NCBI GenBank assembly: GCA_032718475.1
Contig: JAUCBJ010007729.1
Location: forward strand, 1 to 64,000
Source of the DNA: Nemertoderma westbladi
Taxonomy: Eukaryota; Xenacoelomorpha; Nemertodermatida; Nemertodermatidae
DNA length: 64,000 bases
Direction of reading: 5' to 3'
Shown here: positions 10,971 through 21,607 of the stretch, in pieces
How positions within the stretch are numbered: the stretch's first letter is position 1
How the letters are laid out: each line of letters starts with the position of its first letter
The notes under the pieces: generated by a model
Database searches by the model: none
Seen by the model: the letters and a program-made list of their open reading frames with translations, nothing else
Told to the model about the DNA's origin: nothing
Position numbers and translations under genes: made by a program

Positions 10971-12380
10971 ATTGTATAAAACAGTTACTACTCCCTATTC
11001 CCTGTCCAGCGACTGTCTAATAATACGATTAGTACGTCCATTAACCATTAAATGTATACGAAAATTAGTGAATTATACAAATACAAGTGATAGGGGAAGT
11101 GTTTCGCTGTATCTGTCCGTCTACTTACATAGCCAACAGCCGTGTCTTTCTCGTCCCGAATCTATCGTAAATATACCCATTGATTATTGCAAAGGCATTT
11201 AATGAGAATGAGCCGAGGGTGAATGCCAGAGACAATTCCCTGTCCTGCGAGTCGCAGTGGGTACCCCCCAAATGTGGGTCCATCTAAATTATTAATACGA
11301 TATTATATTATATTAATTTATTGATTGATTGAGCAATAAAGGCAATGTATAACCGTCTATTAAGGATATCATTTTTTCTTCTATTATTAAGAATAATTAA
11401 ATAATACGCACAGGATCCCGATTCAGTGGATATAATATATCAATCAGCTTGAAATAAATAAGGAAATGACAGCTGGAGTTTTGGGCGGAGCCTTCGAAAT
11501 ATAAAGGTATATGATGTATTGTTGAATATTGACTTTCTTACAGATGGCTGTTGAGCCTGACATAATAAAAACACGAATGAATTATGTACGATGTCCACTG
11601 GTTAGGTTCAAGCTTTACTGTGAAAGATAATTCATAGAGGAGTTGGTACACAATAATGGAGATTATTATTCCTTCCCAACTTGGTAGAAGATGGATGAAC
11701 CTAAACCTACAGTATCGAAAAATTTAGGTTAAAGTGCAAAAATGAAACTGTAATCTATTACACAATGAAGTGGAATGCGTTGCACAATGCACGTGCACAA
11801 CTTTAATTTGCAAAGTTAACTTTATTCAGTAGATGTTTACCTAATCACTTAAAGGTATTGTGTGTGATGAATTAGGTAATAAATGATCTAGCTACACAGT
11901 TACACAGTTACAGCTACACATTATGTAGCTAAGCTAGCTACACAATTTAAATGTAATGTTTCAACGTTTGTGGGGCCTTCACGCAGTCAATTTTTGCAAT
12001 TGTAAATTTTTTGCCGTTTCAACTTGCGGTCAATTTGTGCCACTATCTGATCAAATGAGTTTTGACAGATTGTAAGATAAAATTACATTAAAATTTATTT
12101 ATAGTTGACTACTGGATGGTTTCATGGTTACTGACATCCAGTAATCCGACAATTCGATATAATCAATCGATTACTCTTCTGGTTCCACTCACTCGCAACT
12201 TTTCATCGGATATTCAACTAATTTAATTCGCTATTTATACTTCGGGATCCCGTTTCAAAAACGTCGGAATCGGCATTGCATTTTTCACCGGGAGCCCGAC
12301 TTTTCGAGATCGGAATCGGAATCCCGTTTAAACCTAAAGATGTATGGAGCCAGATCCATGTACATCTTAATTTTTAATCA
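10971..12380. other. Intergenic, no gene recognised
   Basis: AT-rich sequence after the minisatellite. A short plus-strand frame at 10936-11202 begins inside the repeat and shows no domain. Around 11880-11950 short repeats of ACAGTTACAC and TAGCTACA occur. Nothing else is supported. Confidence 0.45.
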
Positions 12381-12389
12381 GATATTTTT

Positions 12390-12580
12390 AACAGCCTACC
12401 ATTAGAACTGAGAACCTGCACTGACCTTCAGAAGTTCAAAACAGTCTTGAAAACCAAACTATTCACCCGTGCATACCCATAAATTATTTAGAAACTAGTA
12501 TCGCTGTGCAAAATTTCAAAGCGCCATTGAACTTTTTAGGTAAAGGCGCGATATAAATATAAGTTTATTATTATTATTAG
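12390..12580 (+). mobile_element. 3' end of a CR1/L2-like LINE
   Basis: Reads NSLPLELRTCTDLQKFK then KTKLFTRAYP and a TAA at 12480-12482, the C-terminus typical of the CR1/L2 group ('WNSLP ... FK ... LKTxLF'). It is followed by a 3' UTR of about 100 bp with GCGCGATATAAAT and a terminal (TTA)n run (12566-12580), the usual short-microsatellite 3' end of these LINEs. Heavily 5'-truncated. Confidence 0.8.
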
Positions 12581-12610
12581 TACCCGCAACACTGCGACAT
12601 TAGTGATCAC

Positions 12611-13525
12611 GGGCACTAATGTCTCGCGAGCACTAAAGTCTCGCGGGCACTAAAGTCTCGCGGGCACTAATGTCTCGAGAGCACCAAGTCTCGCGGGCAC
12701 TAATGTCTCGAGAGCACTAATGTCTCGAGAGCACCAAGTCTCGCGGGCACTAATGTCTCGAGAGAACCAAGTCTCGCGGCACTAATGTCTCGAGAGCACT
12801 AATGTCTCGAGAGCACCAAGTCTCGCGAGCACTAAAGTCTCGCGGGCACTAATGTCTCGAGAGCACTAATGTCTCGAGAGCACCAAGTCTCGCGGGCACT
12901 AAAATCTCGAGAGCACTAAAGTCTCGCGAGCACTAAAGTCTCGCGGGCACTAATGTCTCGAGAGCACTAATGTCTCGAGAGCACTAATGTCACGAGAGCA
13001 CTAATGTCTCGAGAGCACTAATGTCTCGAGAGCACTAAAGTCTCGAGAGCACTAATGTCTCGAGAGCACTAATGTCTCGAGAGCACCAAGTCTCGCGGGC
13101 ACTAAAATCTCGAGAGCACTAAAGTCTCGCGAGCACTAAAGTCTCGCGGGCACTAATGTCTCGAGAGCACTAATGTCTCGAGAGCACTAATGTCACGAGA
13201 GCACTAATGTCTCGAGAGCACTAATGTCTCGAGAGCACTAAAGTCTCGAGATCACTAAAGTCTCGCGGCCACTAATGTCTCGAGAGCACTAATGTCTCGA
13301 GAGCATCAAGTCTCGCGAGCACTAATGTCTCGAGAGCACTAATGTCTCGAGAGCACTAATGTCTCGAGAGCACCAAGTCTCGCGAGCACTAATGTCTCGA
13401 GAGCACTAATGTCTCGAGAGCACTAATGTCTCTAGAGCACCAAGTCTCGAGAGCACTAATGTCTCGAGAGCACTAATGTCTCCAGAGCACTAATGTCTCT
13501 AGAGCACCAAGTCTCGAGAGCACAA
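12611..13525 (+). repeat. 17-bp minisatellite containing TCTCGAGA
   Basis: About 54 tandem copies of a 17-bp unit, consensus GCACTAATGTCTCGAGA. Each unit carries the palindrome TCTCGAGA or the variants TCTCGCGAG / TCTCGCGGG. Related variants (CACCAAGTCTCGCG, CACTAAAGTCTCG) recur in the same order in several places (for example 12890-13075 and 13085-13255), showing higher-order copying of blocks of about 190 bp. Confidence 0.92.
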
Positions 13526-13605
13526 CGTCCCAAGACACTCAGAAAGACACAGCGGATTGGCGGCAACTGTTAATTCTGTTTCTATAAAAATTTCGTATAT
13601 TGTTT

Positions 13606-13624
13606 CCCCCCCCCCCCCCCCCCC
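13606..13624 (+). repeat. Poly(C) tract
   Basis: An uninterrupted run of 19 C. Unlike the other long C/G tracts in the window, I cannot tie this one to a transposon end. Confidence 0.9.
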
Positions 13625-13639
13625 TTCCCCTTCCAACTC

Positions 13640-14245
13640 TTTCTGCAACTCTCTCTTCATTTACGAACATAAATAATTAGCTGTTTTCTGTCAGTCAGTT
13701 CATTTTGTATTCATTAGCTAATGTTTTAGTTTTAGTTGAGTCAAGGGAATCAACTATGTTGCTGTAACACTCGTATTACAGTAGTAGATAGGCAAGGGGC
13801 AATCTAATATCGAATTAAACTGAGATCGTGAGATCTATCTATCGCCTTAGGACAGGTTCACCGGAGATTAATAATAAGGTTGGCTTTCCTGGCGTAGTAG
13901 GTACGGTAGGCCTACAACAAACATCTCCAGTTATACCGGTAGAGTAGTAGGAGCTACGGAATTAAAAGGATGGCATCCGTTTACTTGGTGGTATAAAATG
14001 ATATTATTGGTTACAATGGGGTTGTCCATTAACGGGAACGGGATAACAATATCGCACTACTGTTACCTGGTGTTCTGTTCAGTAACCTACATGCGATTCT
14101 AAGATGATTTTGGGACGAGTATATTATGCATTATTCAAAATACAATATGTGTATCATCGGTGTATGTTACTTGGCATGGGTACTGGGCAGAATGCCCCGA
14201 CTAAAAGTTTCACCGATAAACGAAATATGATTTGTATAGAACATC
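13640..14245. other. No gene recognised
   Basis: Unique-looking sequence without a supported coding frame. A 66-codon plus-strand frame at 14104-14304 runs into a (TAA)n microsatellite and shows no domain. Confidence 0.4.
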
Positions 14246-14249
14246 CTCA

Positions 14250-14677
14250 AATTGGTATAATAATAATAATAATAATAAATCATTTACTTATATATCGCGC
14301 TTAATCCCATGTATCGGTTCTAAAGCGCTGTTAAATTTCATTGTGTCCGAAAGTTTAGTTTAGATATGAAAAGCCCTATTAAAGAGTTCGATTTTTAGAA
14401 GGCTGCGGAAAGTTGTCAGGTAGTGGCGGTTCGAGTTTGAAAATTGAGACTGTTGGGGCTACATAGGTGAATGATCGGGTGCCGAATGTTTTAAGTTTGA
14501 AATTTGGTACTTTTAGAGTCCAAAGGAGATCCATCCTTGTTGGGTAAGGAGATCTAGGATGTATTCCGGGGCTAAACCATTTATGGCTTTCCAGGTGAGT
14601 AATGCGATCTTGTAGTCAATACGGTATCGGACAGGAAAGGAAGCCAATGGAAGTAGCAAGCAGGACAATTTGGACCC
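14250..14677 (-). mobile_element. CR1/L2-like LINE 3' end, minus strand
   Basis: Minus-strand translation gives FPVRYRIDYKIALLTWKAI and NGLAPEYILDLL, a signature of CR1/L2-type ORF2 just before the C-terminus. After some in-frame stops it continues as LTTFRSLLKIELFNRAFHI and a stop near 14370. The 3' end is a (TAA)n tract at 14258-14277 on the plus strand. Upstream coding sequence stops at the target-site duplication of the adjacent MITE, so the MITE lies in or beside this LINE. Confidence 0.75.
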
Positions 14678-14685
14678 ATTAATAT

Positions 14686-14939
14686 CAGATAAGGGGGGAA
14701 ACTGGACGCAATAAAAATTCATCCCTCTCCAGGGGAAATTCGACGCAAATAACAGCTGATTATTCTCAAAAATAAAACTGTAACATGTTCTATTGTGCTT
14801 AGTTTATTGTTTTGGTTATAATAACGTACCACTGAAGCCTGATCCTTTCCCTAAATTGAGAATTTAACATTGAGGCGGGATATTAATTCGCCAAGACAGG
14901 TTTTGCTTCCAGTCCCCCCCCCCCCCCCCCCCCTGTCTC
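14686..14939 (-). mobile_element. hAT-like MITE with poly(G)/(C) ends, copy 1
   Basis: A 254-bp non-autonomous element. One end reads CAGATAAGGGGGG then AACTGGACGCAATAAAA; the other, reversed, reads GAGACAGGGGG (long G run) then ACTGGAAGCAAAA, so the ends form imperfect terminal inverted repeats interrupted by a G tract. The flanks are 8-bp direct repeats ATTAATAT (14678-14685 and 14940-14947), the target-site length of hAT transposons. The whole body matches 21827-22110 in reverse complement. No coding capacity. Confidence 0.85.
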
Positions 14940-14947
14940 ATTAATAT

Positions 14948-15290
14948 ACGGTTTTGGGGACGGAATTGTACTGGCTGCCGGGACGGAATTCCCATTAGTT
15001 GAAGATTTGTTAGGAAATTCGTATTTATTTTATTTGGGTGTAGAATTCTTTCACATTTAGAGAAATTTCCAAATCTGATGTTTGGTCAGCAGATGAAAAT
15101 GGATTCTATATAACAATCTGCAAACACGATGAAATGTATTATGGATTTGGGAATAATCTAATCTATAAACACGATTAAATAAATTTATTATGGATTCTGA
15201 TAGCAAAAACCCCAGCCAGCCTGCGTCTGGTTCTGCAGGACTAAATAGTTAATAAAGCTCGCACGTTGCATTGTTTGCGCACCAAGATAA
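14948..15290. other. Probable intron/flank of the SLC43-like gene
   Basis: Unique AT-rich sequence downstream, in gene direction, of the donor site at 15296. No further exon is recognised here. Confidence 0.4.
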
Positions 15291-15296
15291 ACTCAC

Positions 15297-15620
15297 CGTA
15301 GATGTAGAAAAATCACCCGCATCAGTTGTATCGGTGATTGTAGAAGAACTGGGGATACCCCATGTTGTGCCGTTAACTACAGCATCGCGCTCAGTTCGTC
15401 CAATATATGTGGCGACTTTAGTCTCAGCAATGTCCGAGGGTTTCGTAGACACGAGAGGGCTGGGGGTGTCCTCGGGGGCAGGGGTGGGGCACGAGTCGCT
15501 GAAGTAGCCCTCGCGCTTTAGTACTATTACGAAACTCGCCCATCCGAACAGAGCACCCGAGAAACACAACACTTCGAATAGAGCTAGACAATAGCATGCT
15601 ATGTACCTCCAAGGTGCCAT
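15297..15620 (-). CDS. SLC43-family transporter, first coding exon
   Basis: SLC43 proteins (LAT3/LAT4-type neutral amino-acid carriers and the related nucleobase carrier SLC43A3) are 12-TM plasma-membrane transporters. This exon encodes the typical N-terminus: MAPWRY, then a first transmembrane helix CLALFEVLCFSGALFGWASF, then VIVLKREGYFSDSCP, matching the 'GW.S...LK.EG.F...C' signature of the family. It continues into a Ser/Thr-rich extracellular loop with an N-glycosylation site (NGT). Translation from the ATG at 15620 is open; a consensus donor (ACG|GTGAGT) at 15297/15296 probably ends the exon, so about 108 codons are coding. Further exons should lie at lower coordinates, but none is recognisable in the 15 kb of repeats there. 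This may be a real exon before a very long intron, or an orphan fragment. Confidence 0.7.
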
Positions 15621-16980
15621 TGAAAATTATAATATGATAGTCATCTAAAACAATTGTCTACAAAAACCGAAAACTCAACAGTAATAAATATATAATTTGA
15701 AAATTGCATGTAGTTCTCTTAACTTTTGCCTAAAAATAACAATATGTCAATATATATTATTTTATTAGATAACGAAAAATTTGACCATAAATTTTCACTA
15801 TGTGATTGTCACTTGTGACTATAAATTTTGATTCGGATAGGAGATTCTATGTTCGCAATATAAATAATGCGTACAATTGTTTATTTATTGTACAGTAGTT
15901 GTGTTTGTTTGAAAATCTATACATTTTTTAAGGAAAACTTTTATAATTGTATTTGTTTAAAATTTGTGAACAAAAATCGCGTTCCTAACAATGTTGTAGA
16001 ACAAAAATAATTAGTTCTAGAACATAAATTTCAATAAATTAATAAATGCAAAATATCGTCGTATAACCATTTTGAATGGTCATAATTTGTATTGTTCCAT
16101 ATTATACACAACAAGTTATAATTTCCAAATCAAATTAGGGATTATTTTTGATAATAGTTTTGATAATTAATATGATAGACAAATTTAATCTTCTTATGCA
16201 AAATGTGTTACCAACTACACTACAGTAATAATTGTTAACCAACTTGAAACCGGGTCAGCGGAGTTATTATCCTGATAAAAACGATTACTATTATTGACTG
16301 ACTACTTACTGTCAACTAGCCCATAAGAGATTAACAAGGAACCATACAAAACCCTCTGATCAAAGGACGCCCTATCTTAAAAGAGCATGCGTGCGTATAT
16401 CCACGGGTGCTGAGAAACCACGCTACGCATCGGCGTCAAATATTTTAACTTTTATGGAGTCTTATATATCATCGTTTTGTGGGAAGTTTAACGGAATTCA
16501 AATGACGTCACATTACTCATCCTGACTCATTACTGACAAAAATGTGGGACATCCCTAATTACTACTTACCCACTGAGGAGGTACGATTAATAGTTTACAC
16601 AATGTGACTAACTGTACAAACAACAGCTCAAGTAGATGTAAACAGAAAGTAAACAATGGGTTTTAACTCTTCATCTATCTATATTATAGTGAGTGGGTGT
16701 AGGTATTGGTCGTTTACGATTAGGCCTACAACTACAAACTAAATTCCAACTTCAAAATTATTACCCTACCGAGACCACGGAGAACAGCCTGAATTATGTA
16801 ATGATTACGTAATATTACCGTTACCATACCCGAACAACCGGTGACCATGCCACACGTGCCGGAGATTGAGTGTAGTTACAATAAAAACAGTATAGGCTAG
16901 ACATACCATATACGCTGCTACGCTCAAGGATAGGTAAATAATGGATTGATAAAGGCATATTTATATCAATAATGATACTA
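15621..16980. other. Putative upstream region of the SLC43-like exon
   Basis: AT-rich sequence with no supported coding frame. It would contain the promoter and 5' UTR if the SLC43-like gene is functional; I cannot place either. Confidence 0.35.
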
Positions 16981-17262
16981 AAAGTAAAAAAAAGTTAATT
17001 TTCTTCGGCCGCTTGGCCAGGGATTACGCACAAAGTCTGACGTCTTATTTCCAGTGCGGTCCCCCAGAACTTTACTCCCCAGAGGAAACTCTAGTACTCA
17101 TTTTGCTATCACTTAAGGATGCAAGGCAGAGATGAGCCCTGGCTGGTCCCTTTATAACATTCGTGCCGAAACGAAAACTGCCCTGGCCCATGTGAGGATC
17201 GAACCCACGACCTACAATGAGATGTGAATTCAATGCAACCACTACACCAAGATGGAACCTAC
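16981..17262 (-). mobile_element. tRNA-derived SINE
   Basis: On the minus strand the 5' part has a tRNA-like A box (TGGTGTAGTGGTTGC) and, about 45 bp on, a B box GGGTTCGATCC (plus strand GGATCGAACCC at 17197-17207), the internal promoter of RNA polymerase III. The tRNA-like head is followed by a non-tRNA body of about 200 bp and an A-rich end near 16985. The flanking sequences share ATAATGATAC (about 16969-16978 and 17264-17273), a plausible target-site duplication. The head does not fold as an intact tRNA, so a functional tRNA gene is unlikely. Confidence 0.7.
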
Positions 17263-17487
17263 ATAATGATACCTACTAAACCTGCTAATGAACCTACTAA
17301 TGATATGCTTTATTAACCGAACACACAGTTTTAACAAGAAGTGGATAAAAATTAAATAATAATATTGAAAAATTGATGCACAATAAAAATAGTACCAAAT
17401 TTTGTATAATTTAAATATCTCGTCGAATTTTTTCGAATCAATATTTATATCTATGGCATATTAATAAAGTATATGCAATAATATATA

Positions 17488-17743
17488 CCGGGTGTTCCAT
17501 AATAACCCCCCCCCCCCATGGCCCGTCAAAACTGCCATACATACATCTTAGTGTAAAATACAATTCGAAAGATAATTTAATTCTGAGCTTGCATGCGAAA
17601 ATTTAGGGTCCAATATTTTTAAATCATAAATAAAAATTTTATAGGCTATTCCTTAAACCTATCTTATTTTTCAATATTTTTGATTTAATCACAATTAAAA
17701 AAACATAATTTATCCAGCGTTAGTCATCAGCTTTGCATCCATG
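17488..17743. repeat. Left TIR of the Tc1/mariner element
   Basis: Starts CCGGGTGTTCC, has a run of C at about 17506-17517, and shares GATAATTTAATTCTGAGC and TATAATTTATCCAGCGTT-type blocks with the right arm in inverse order. It overlaps the end of the transposase coding remnant (stop at 17720). Confidence 0.9.
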
Positions 17744-18900
17744 TTTCCCCTTTGCAGCACGGGAAGCTCCTCGATAGTGGCAAAGGATGTTGGCTAAAAG
17801 GGCCGTTTTGGTTTGAGTTGAGTTTGAATATGTCGCAGAATTAAAACTCTGTGTTTCCTCCATTTGCATTGCGGACAGCAGTCTGGGAAAAGTTGATAGA
17901 AGTTTATCAAATAAATCGCTGTCATCAGCCATACTTTCCAGCACAGAAATCAGGTGTTGTTTGAGTACAACTTTGGAGTATCTCATATCGGGTTGTTCCA
18001 TCATCATTAAGTCTTCAACGCGTTGCTTGACAATAGCTCCTAAATCCTCTGCTGGGTTTAGGTCAGGGGAATTTCCCGGCCACTCATTGTTTCCAAAGAA
18101 GTCAACACCAGACGCCAGTAACAACTGCTGAGTTGCTATAGCTTTCATAAGGTCACCTCATTGGTGTCTATCACGTTAACAGGGTTGTCTAAGAAGGGAA
18201 GAACATTCTCAGCAAGAGTAACTTGCCTAAAGTATTCACCATCCCACGACTGTCACTGATCTTTGATGACAAACATCATCATACGAGCTGTAAATTTTAT
18301 TATAAAAAACCCAACACACTCTGTACGGTTAGGCATTTGACGAATGCGGAACAATATCCTCCAATCGCGCCGCAGGGACCTAATTCTGTCATTCTGATGG
18401 TTTGGTTTACGAAAACAATGAACTCATCACTGCAGGTAACATCCATAAAGTCCATCTCATCCCACAGACCAACAACCATGTTACAAAATGTAAGCCGATC
18501 CTCACGGTTTAGTTCAGTAACCAGCGGACGTTTAACAGTGTGGAAGAGTTTAAACCCTTGACTTTGGAGTTCCCTGTGGATGGAGCCAATACTTTTGACT
18601 TTGCCTCGATTAAGAAGGATTTCTTTTTGGATGGCCCGCACTGATTTCTTAGGGCGGCCTGCACACTCAGCAAGAATATCCTTAAATTCTTGTGAAAAGA
18701 AAATGGTCTTCCAGTTGTTTTCACTTTCCCGCAATTGTGTGGATCTTGATTCCAGTTTCGCTTCACAAAATCTTTACTACTCATTATCTTCCCCGCGATC
18801 CACTTTGGTGATATTTGCACACCATTTGCCACAGAATCACGAGCCTCTCTAAAAGTAACAGCTCTGATCCTGTCAACCATAAGCTTTTCTTCAGAGTCAT
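17720..18900 (-). pseudogene. Tc1/mariner transposase remnant
   Basis: The minus strand encodes, in order: an N-terminal helix-turn-helix region (18509-18880, FREARDSVANGVQISPKW), a second DNA-binding and early catalytic region (18300-18734, RPKKSVRAIQKEILLNRGKV, then TCSDEFIVF with the first catalytic Asp), and a C-terminal region (17720-18148, NEWPGNSPDLNPAED), in which the Glu after NSPDLNP is the third catalytic residue of the DDE triad. The pieces are in different frames, and the block expected to hold the second Asp (about 18150-18300) is disrupted. The enzyme cannot be made from this copy. Confidence 0.85.
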
Positions 18901-18983
18901 CGAAGATTGCACTGGAACTGGTCTTTTAGAATACTGTAATATATTGCAATACAGCAAAAGTCAGGCAGTAATAACTGTTTATA

Positions 18984-19257
18984 CATGGCTGCAAAGCTGA
19001 TGACCAACGCTGGATAAATTATATTTTTTTAAATGTGTTTAAATCAAAAATATTGAAAAATAAGATAGGTTTAAAGAATAGCCTATAACATTTTTATACT
19101 TTTGTATTGGACCCTAAATTTTTGCATGCAAGCTCAGAATTAAATTATCTTTCGGTATATGGTATATTAATGGATAATGTATAATGGTATATTACACTAA
19201 GGTGCATGTATGATAGTTTTGGCTGGCCAGGGGGGGCAATCATTATGGAACACCCGG
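18984..19257. repeat. Right TIR of the Tc1/mariner element
   Basis: Reverse complement of the left arm, ending GGAACACCCGG before the TA at 19258. It contains a GGGGGGG run and an extra stretch of TA-rich simple sequence (about 19155-19195) absent from the left arm. Confidence 0.9.
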
Positions 19258-19259
19258 TA

Positions 19260-20499
19260 GTTATGCAGTATGTAATGCAGTATATAGAATAATGCAATAT
19301 AATACAGTTAAGAAATTATCGAGTAAACAATACAATACCTTACCGGTGTAGAAAACAATAGAGTATATTATAGAATCAAATAAAGTATTATAAATGAATC
19401 ACAATCCAAAGAAATATAAAGCTCAAGTATATAACATTTAGTAAAATATGTATTTATTTAACATGTAGGGTCAATAGTAAATGGTGTTTTGCAAATGACC
19501 TCCTGTTGCCTTGGTGATACGGGACCCAAAAATTTACAATTGAGCTTGGCATCAGACGGATTCGGAATCAGCACACTCGATTTAGCTTAAAACCGTTGGA
19601 TGACAGCCATTACCAAAATTTGCCTTCGCCATCACTTTCTAGGCGTATTTTCAGGATTTGGAACCAGATTAATAAATACACTAAAGTGTTAACGAAATAA
19701 ATGAGTGGAAACTTCACAATCTTAGTATTCAGTAAATAAAGCTAGAGGCTGATCTATATGCTAGAGGCTGAAGCTGAGTTAATCTATATTTACTAAATGA
19801 GTTTCAATCACAATCTGTCTGTCCATCTAAAATGCTCATCATTCCAGTAGGCCTAAGATCCACCTCAGCTAAAATTATGAAGCCTAAATAAAATAAAATA
19901 TATCTCAATTTTACCTTTTACTAGGTGAAAGGTCTGTCTGATGCCTTGAGGCTATAAGCACTTAAACCGCATAGTAATTAAAAAATATTAATCTTTGAAT
20001 ATATTATGGTATTACTAGGTGATTGAAAATTGAAATACATATCGGCCCAGGGGCATCTGAAATTAAATTAAAGTGGAAGTTGATGCTAAAAGCTCCATTA
20101 TAAATATTACATATCAAAGATTACAGATGAAGATAATATTATTTATTCGTAAAATAATGTGATAATGCGCGAAGCGCAAACGTGACTATAAAGTTTAGCT
20201 ACATTTTAAGACAGAAGAGGAAATTATTAAAAATTGAGAAGAAATATGAGCAGCAGGTCATTTAGCCTTCCGAACTCATTTGAAATATCGATTAAATTAA
20301 TGAGTTGGAATGTTATTATGAATTATTAAAATGATAAAGAGATAATAAATGCAATAATACACAGATATTATACTGAAGATGATTCGTTAGGCTTGGGCTA
20401 AATGGATTCTTGGGCTAAATGGATTGAGTTTCAGTTATTGTTCATTTATTGCTTAAGAAGCTTGACATATATCTCATCTAAAATCTAACCATCGCTTTA
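19260..20499. other. Intergenic AT-rich sequence
   Basis: No coding frame, repeat array or RNA gene supported. Short direct echoes (for example CTAGAGGCTGA at about 19742-19770 and CTTGGGCTAAATGGATT at about 20394-20425) are present. Confidence 0.45.
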
Positions 20500-20755
20500 G
20501 CTAAAATTATGGTTATCGTTCATATGCGTACCGATGGTGTTACAGTGGTGGTGTTTTCTAACCAAAACAATAAACTAATCTCCATTACTTAATTAACGGA
20601 AAGGAGCAGGTTACAGTGGTGGGCTTTTCTAACCAAAACAATAAACATTATCTCAATAACATAGGGTATTTGGGTATTTCATAATTATAGTCTTATTTTT
20701 GCAATACGAAAATACCATCGGTACGGATATGAACTATAACTAAAATTATTGTTGA
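20500..20755. mobile_element. Inverted-repeat (foldback) element
   Basis: Arms sharing GTTCATATNCGTACCGATGGT face each other at about 20511-20540 and 20712-20745, with similarity extending into TAAAATTAT on the outer side. Between them two copies of GTTACAGTGGTGG plus CTAACCAAAACAATAAAC (20539-20575 and 20610-20646, 71 bp apart) match the interior of the hAT-like MITE. It looks like a small composite of unknown class. Confidence 0.55.
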
Positions 20756-21490
20756 ATGCATCAGCAAATCAAAAAATCAGTAGAATGTCACCGAAATATT
20801 ATTTCAGGAAATCTATCTGTCATTGTTCGACTGTATGATTAATGATGACGTGGAGGTGATGATACATAATAATATAATCTACCTACGTACGTCGATGTAA
20901 TGTTATATTTTCATAACTATATGTTGTTGCTTTATATTACCGGGACCGATACTTGTAAATGAATAATTTGCTTATGGTTCCTGCAAGAATACTATTAACG
21001 GCGATAAATATGACATTTAAATAAAATATATAAATCAACCATAATTCGCTCAAATTAATAGATGACATTTTGATATAATTAAACAATTAACTCCTAAAAA
21101 TCTGTTCAAATAAGAACTTAAATAGGCCTACTGTTTATGGATTACCGTAACCGAAGCCAGCATGAGGCAGGAAATCAGTTGAACGTGAAACTTAGGTAAC
21201 TAACTACCTGCTGATTGCTGAGCTGAAGGAACTAACTGCTGCAGCAGTAAGCTTGCTGTCCCTATTATTGTCAGCTGCACTCCTGGCAACCACCAGGAAT
21301 ATATTCCAGCTGGTAATTCCAACCACTCCACGCCAGGCTCCCAGAAATATTGGCCAATCATATTCTTCTAAATTTAGGGTTAAAGGGGTGCCAACTTATA
21401 GCGCCAACATGCGAACATTTTTAATATTCTATATCGGCCTTTATGTAATAATAGTGGGTGAGGGGATGACAATTTATTGTAGAAATCGAA
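20756..21490. other. No gene recognised
   Basis: AT-rich DNA. A plus-strand frame of 144 codons (21253-21687) starts in sequence without known motifs and runs into a 32-bp tandem repeat, so I do not call it a gene. Confidence 0.4.
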
Positions 21491-21496
21491 TATTCA

Positions 21497-21592
21497 AAAG
21501 TACACTTTATATCACCTTTATTTCACAGAAAGTACACTTTATATCACCTTTATTTCACAGAAAGTACACTTTATATCACCTTTATTTCACAG
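21497..21592 (+). repeat. 32-bp tandem repeat, three perfect copies
   Basis: Units at 21497-21528, 21529-21560 and 21561-21592, each containing AAAGTACACTTTATATCACC. The copies are identical. Confidence 0.95.
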
Positions 21593-21607
21593 ATTTAAAG
21601 CTTTTTT

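Larger units (their letters stand above)
17488..19257 (-). mobile_element. Tc1/mariner transposon with long TIRs
   Basis: A complete 1770-bp element flanked by the TA dinucleotides that Tc1/mariner elements duplicate (17486-17487 and 19258-19259). The ends begin CCGGGTGTTCCATAAT on both sides and form inverted repeats of 256 bp (17488-17743) and 274 bp (18984-19257), unusually long for the superfamily. The right arm has a small insertion of TA-rich sequence. A C/G run lies about 20 bp inside each tip. Transposase remnants fill the space between on the minus strand. Confidence 0.92.

Noticed and set aside
10936-11202. 88-codon plus-strand frame
   Set aside because: It begins in the minisatellite and shows no motif; no splice or promoter context.
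17170-17262. Functional nuclear tRNA gene
   Set aside because: A and B boxes are present, but the acceptor and anticodon arms do not pair, and a SINE-like body with flanking duplications follows.
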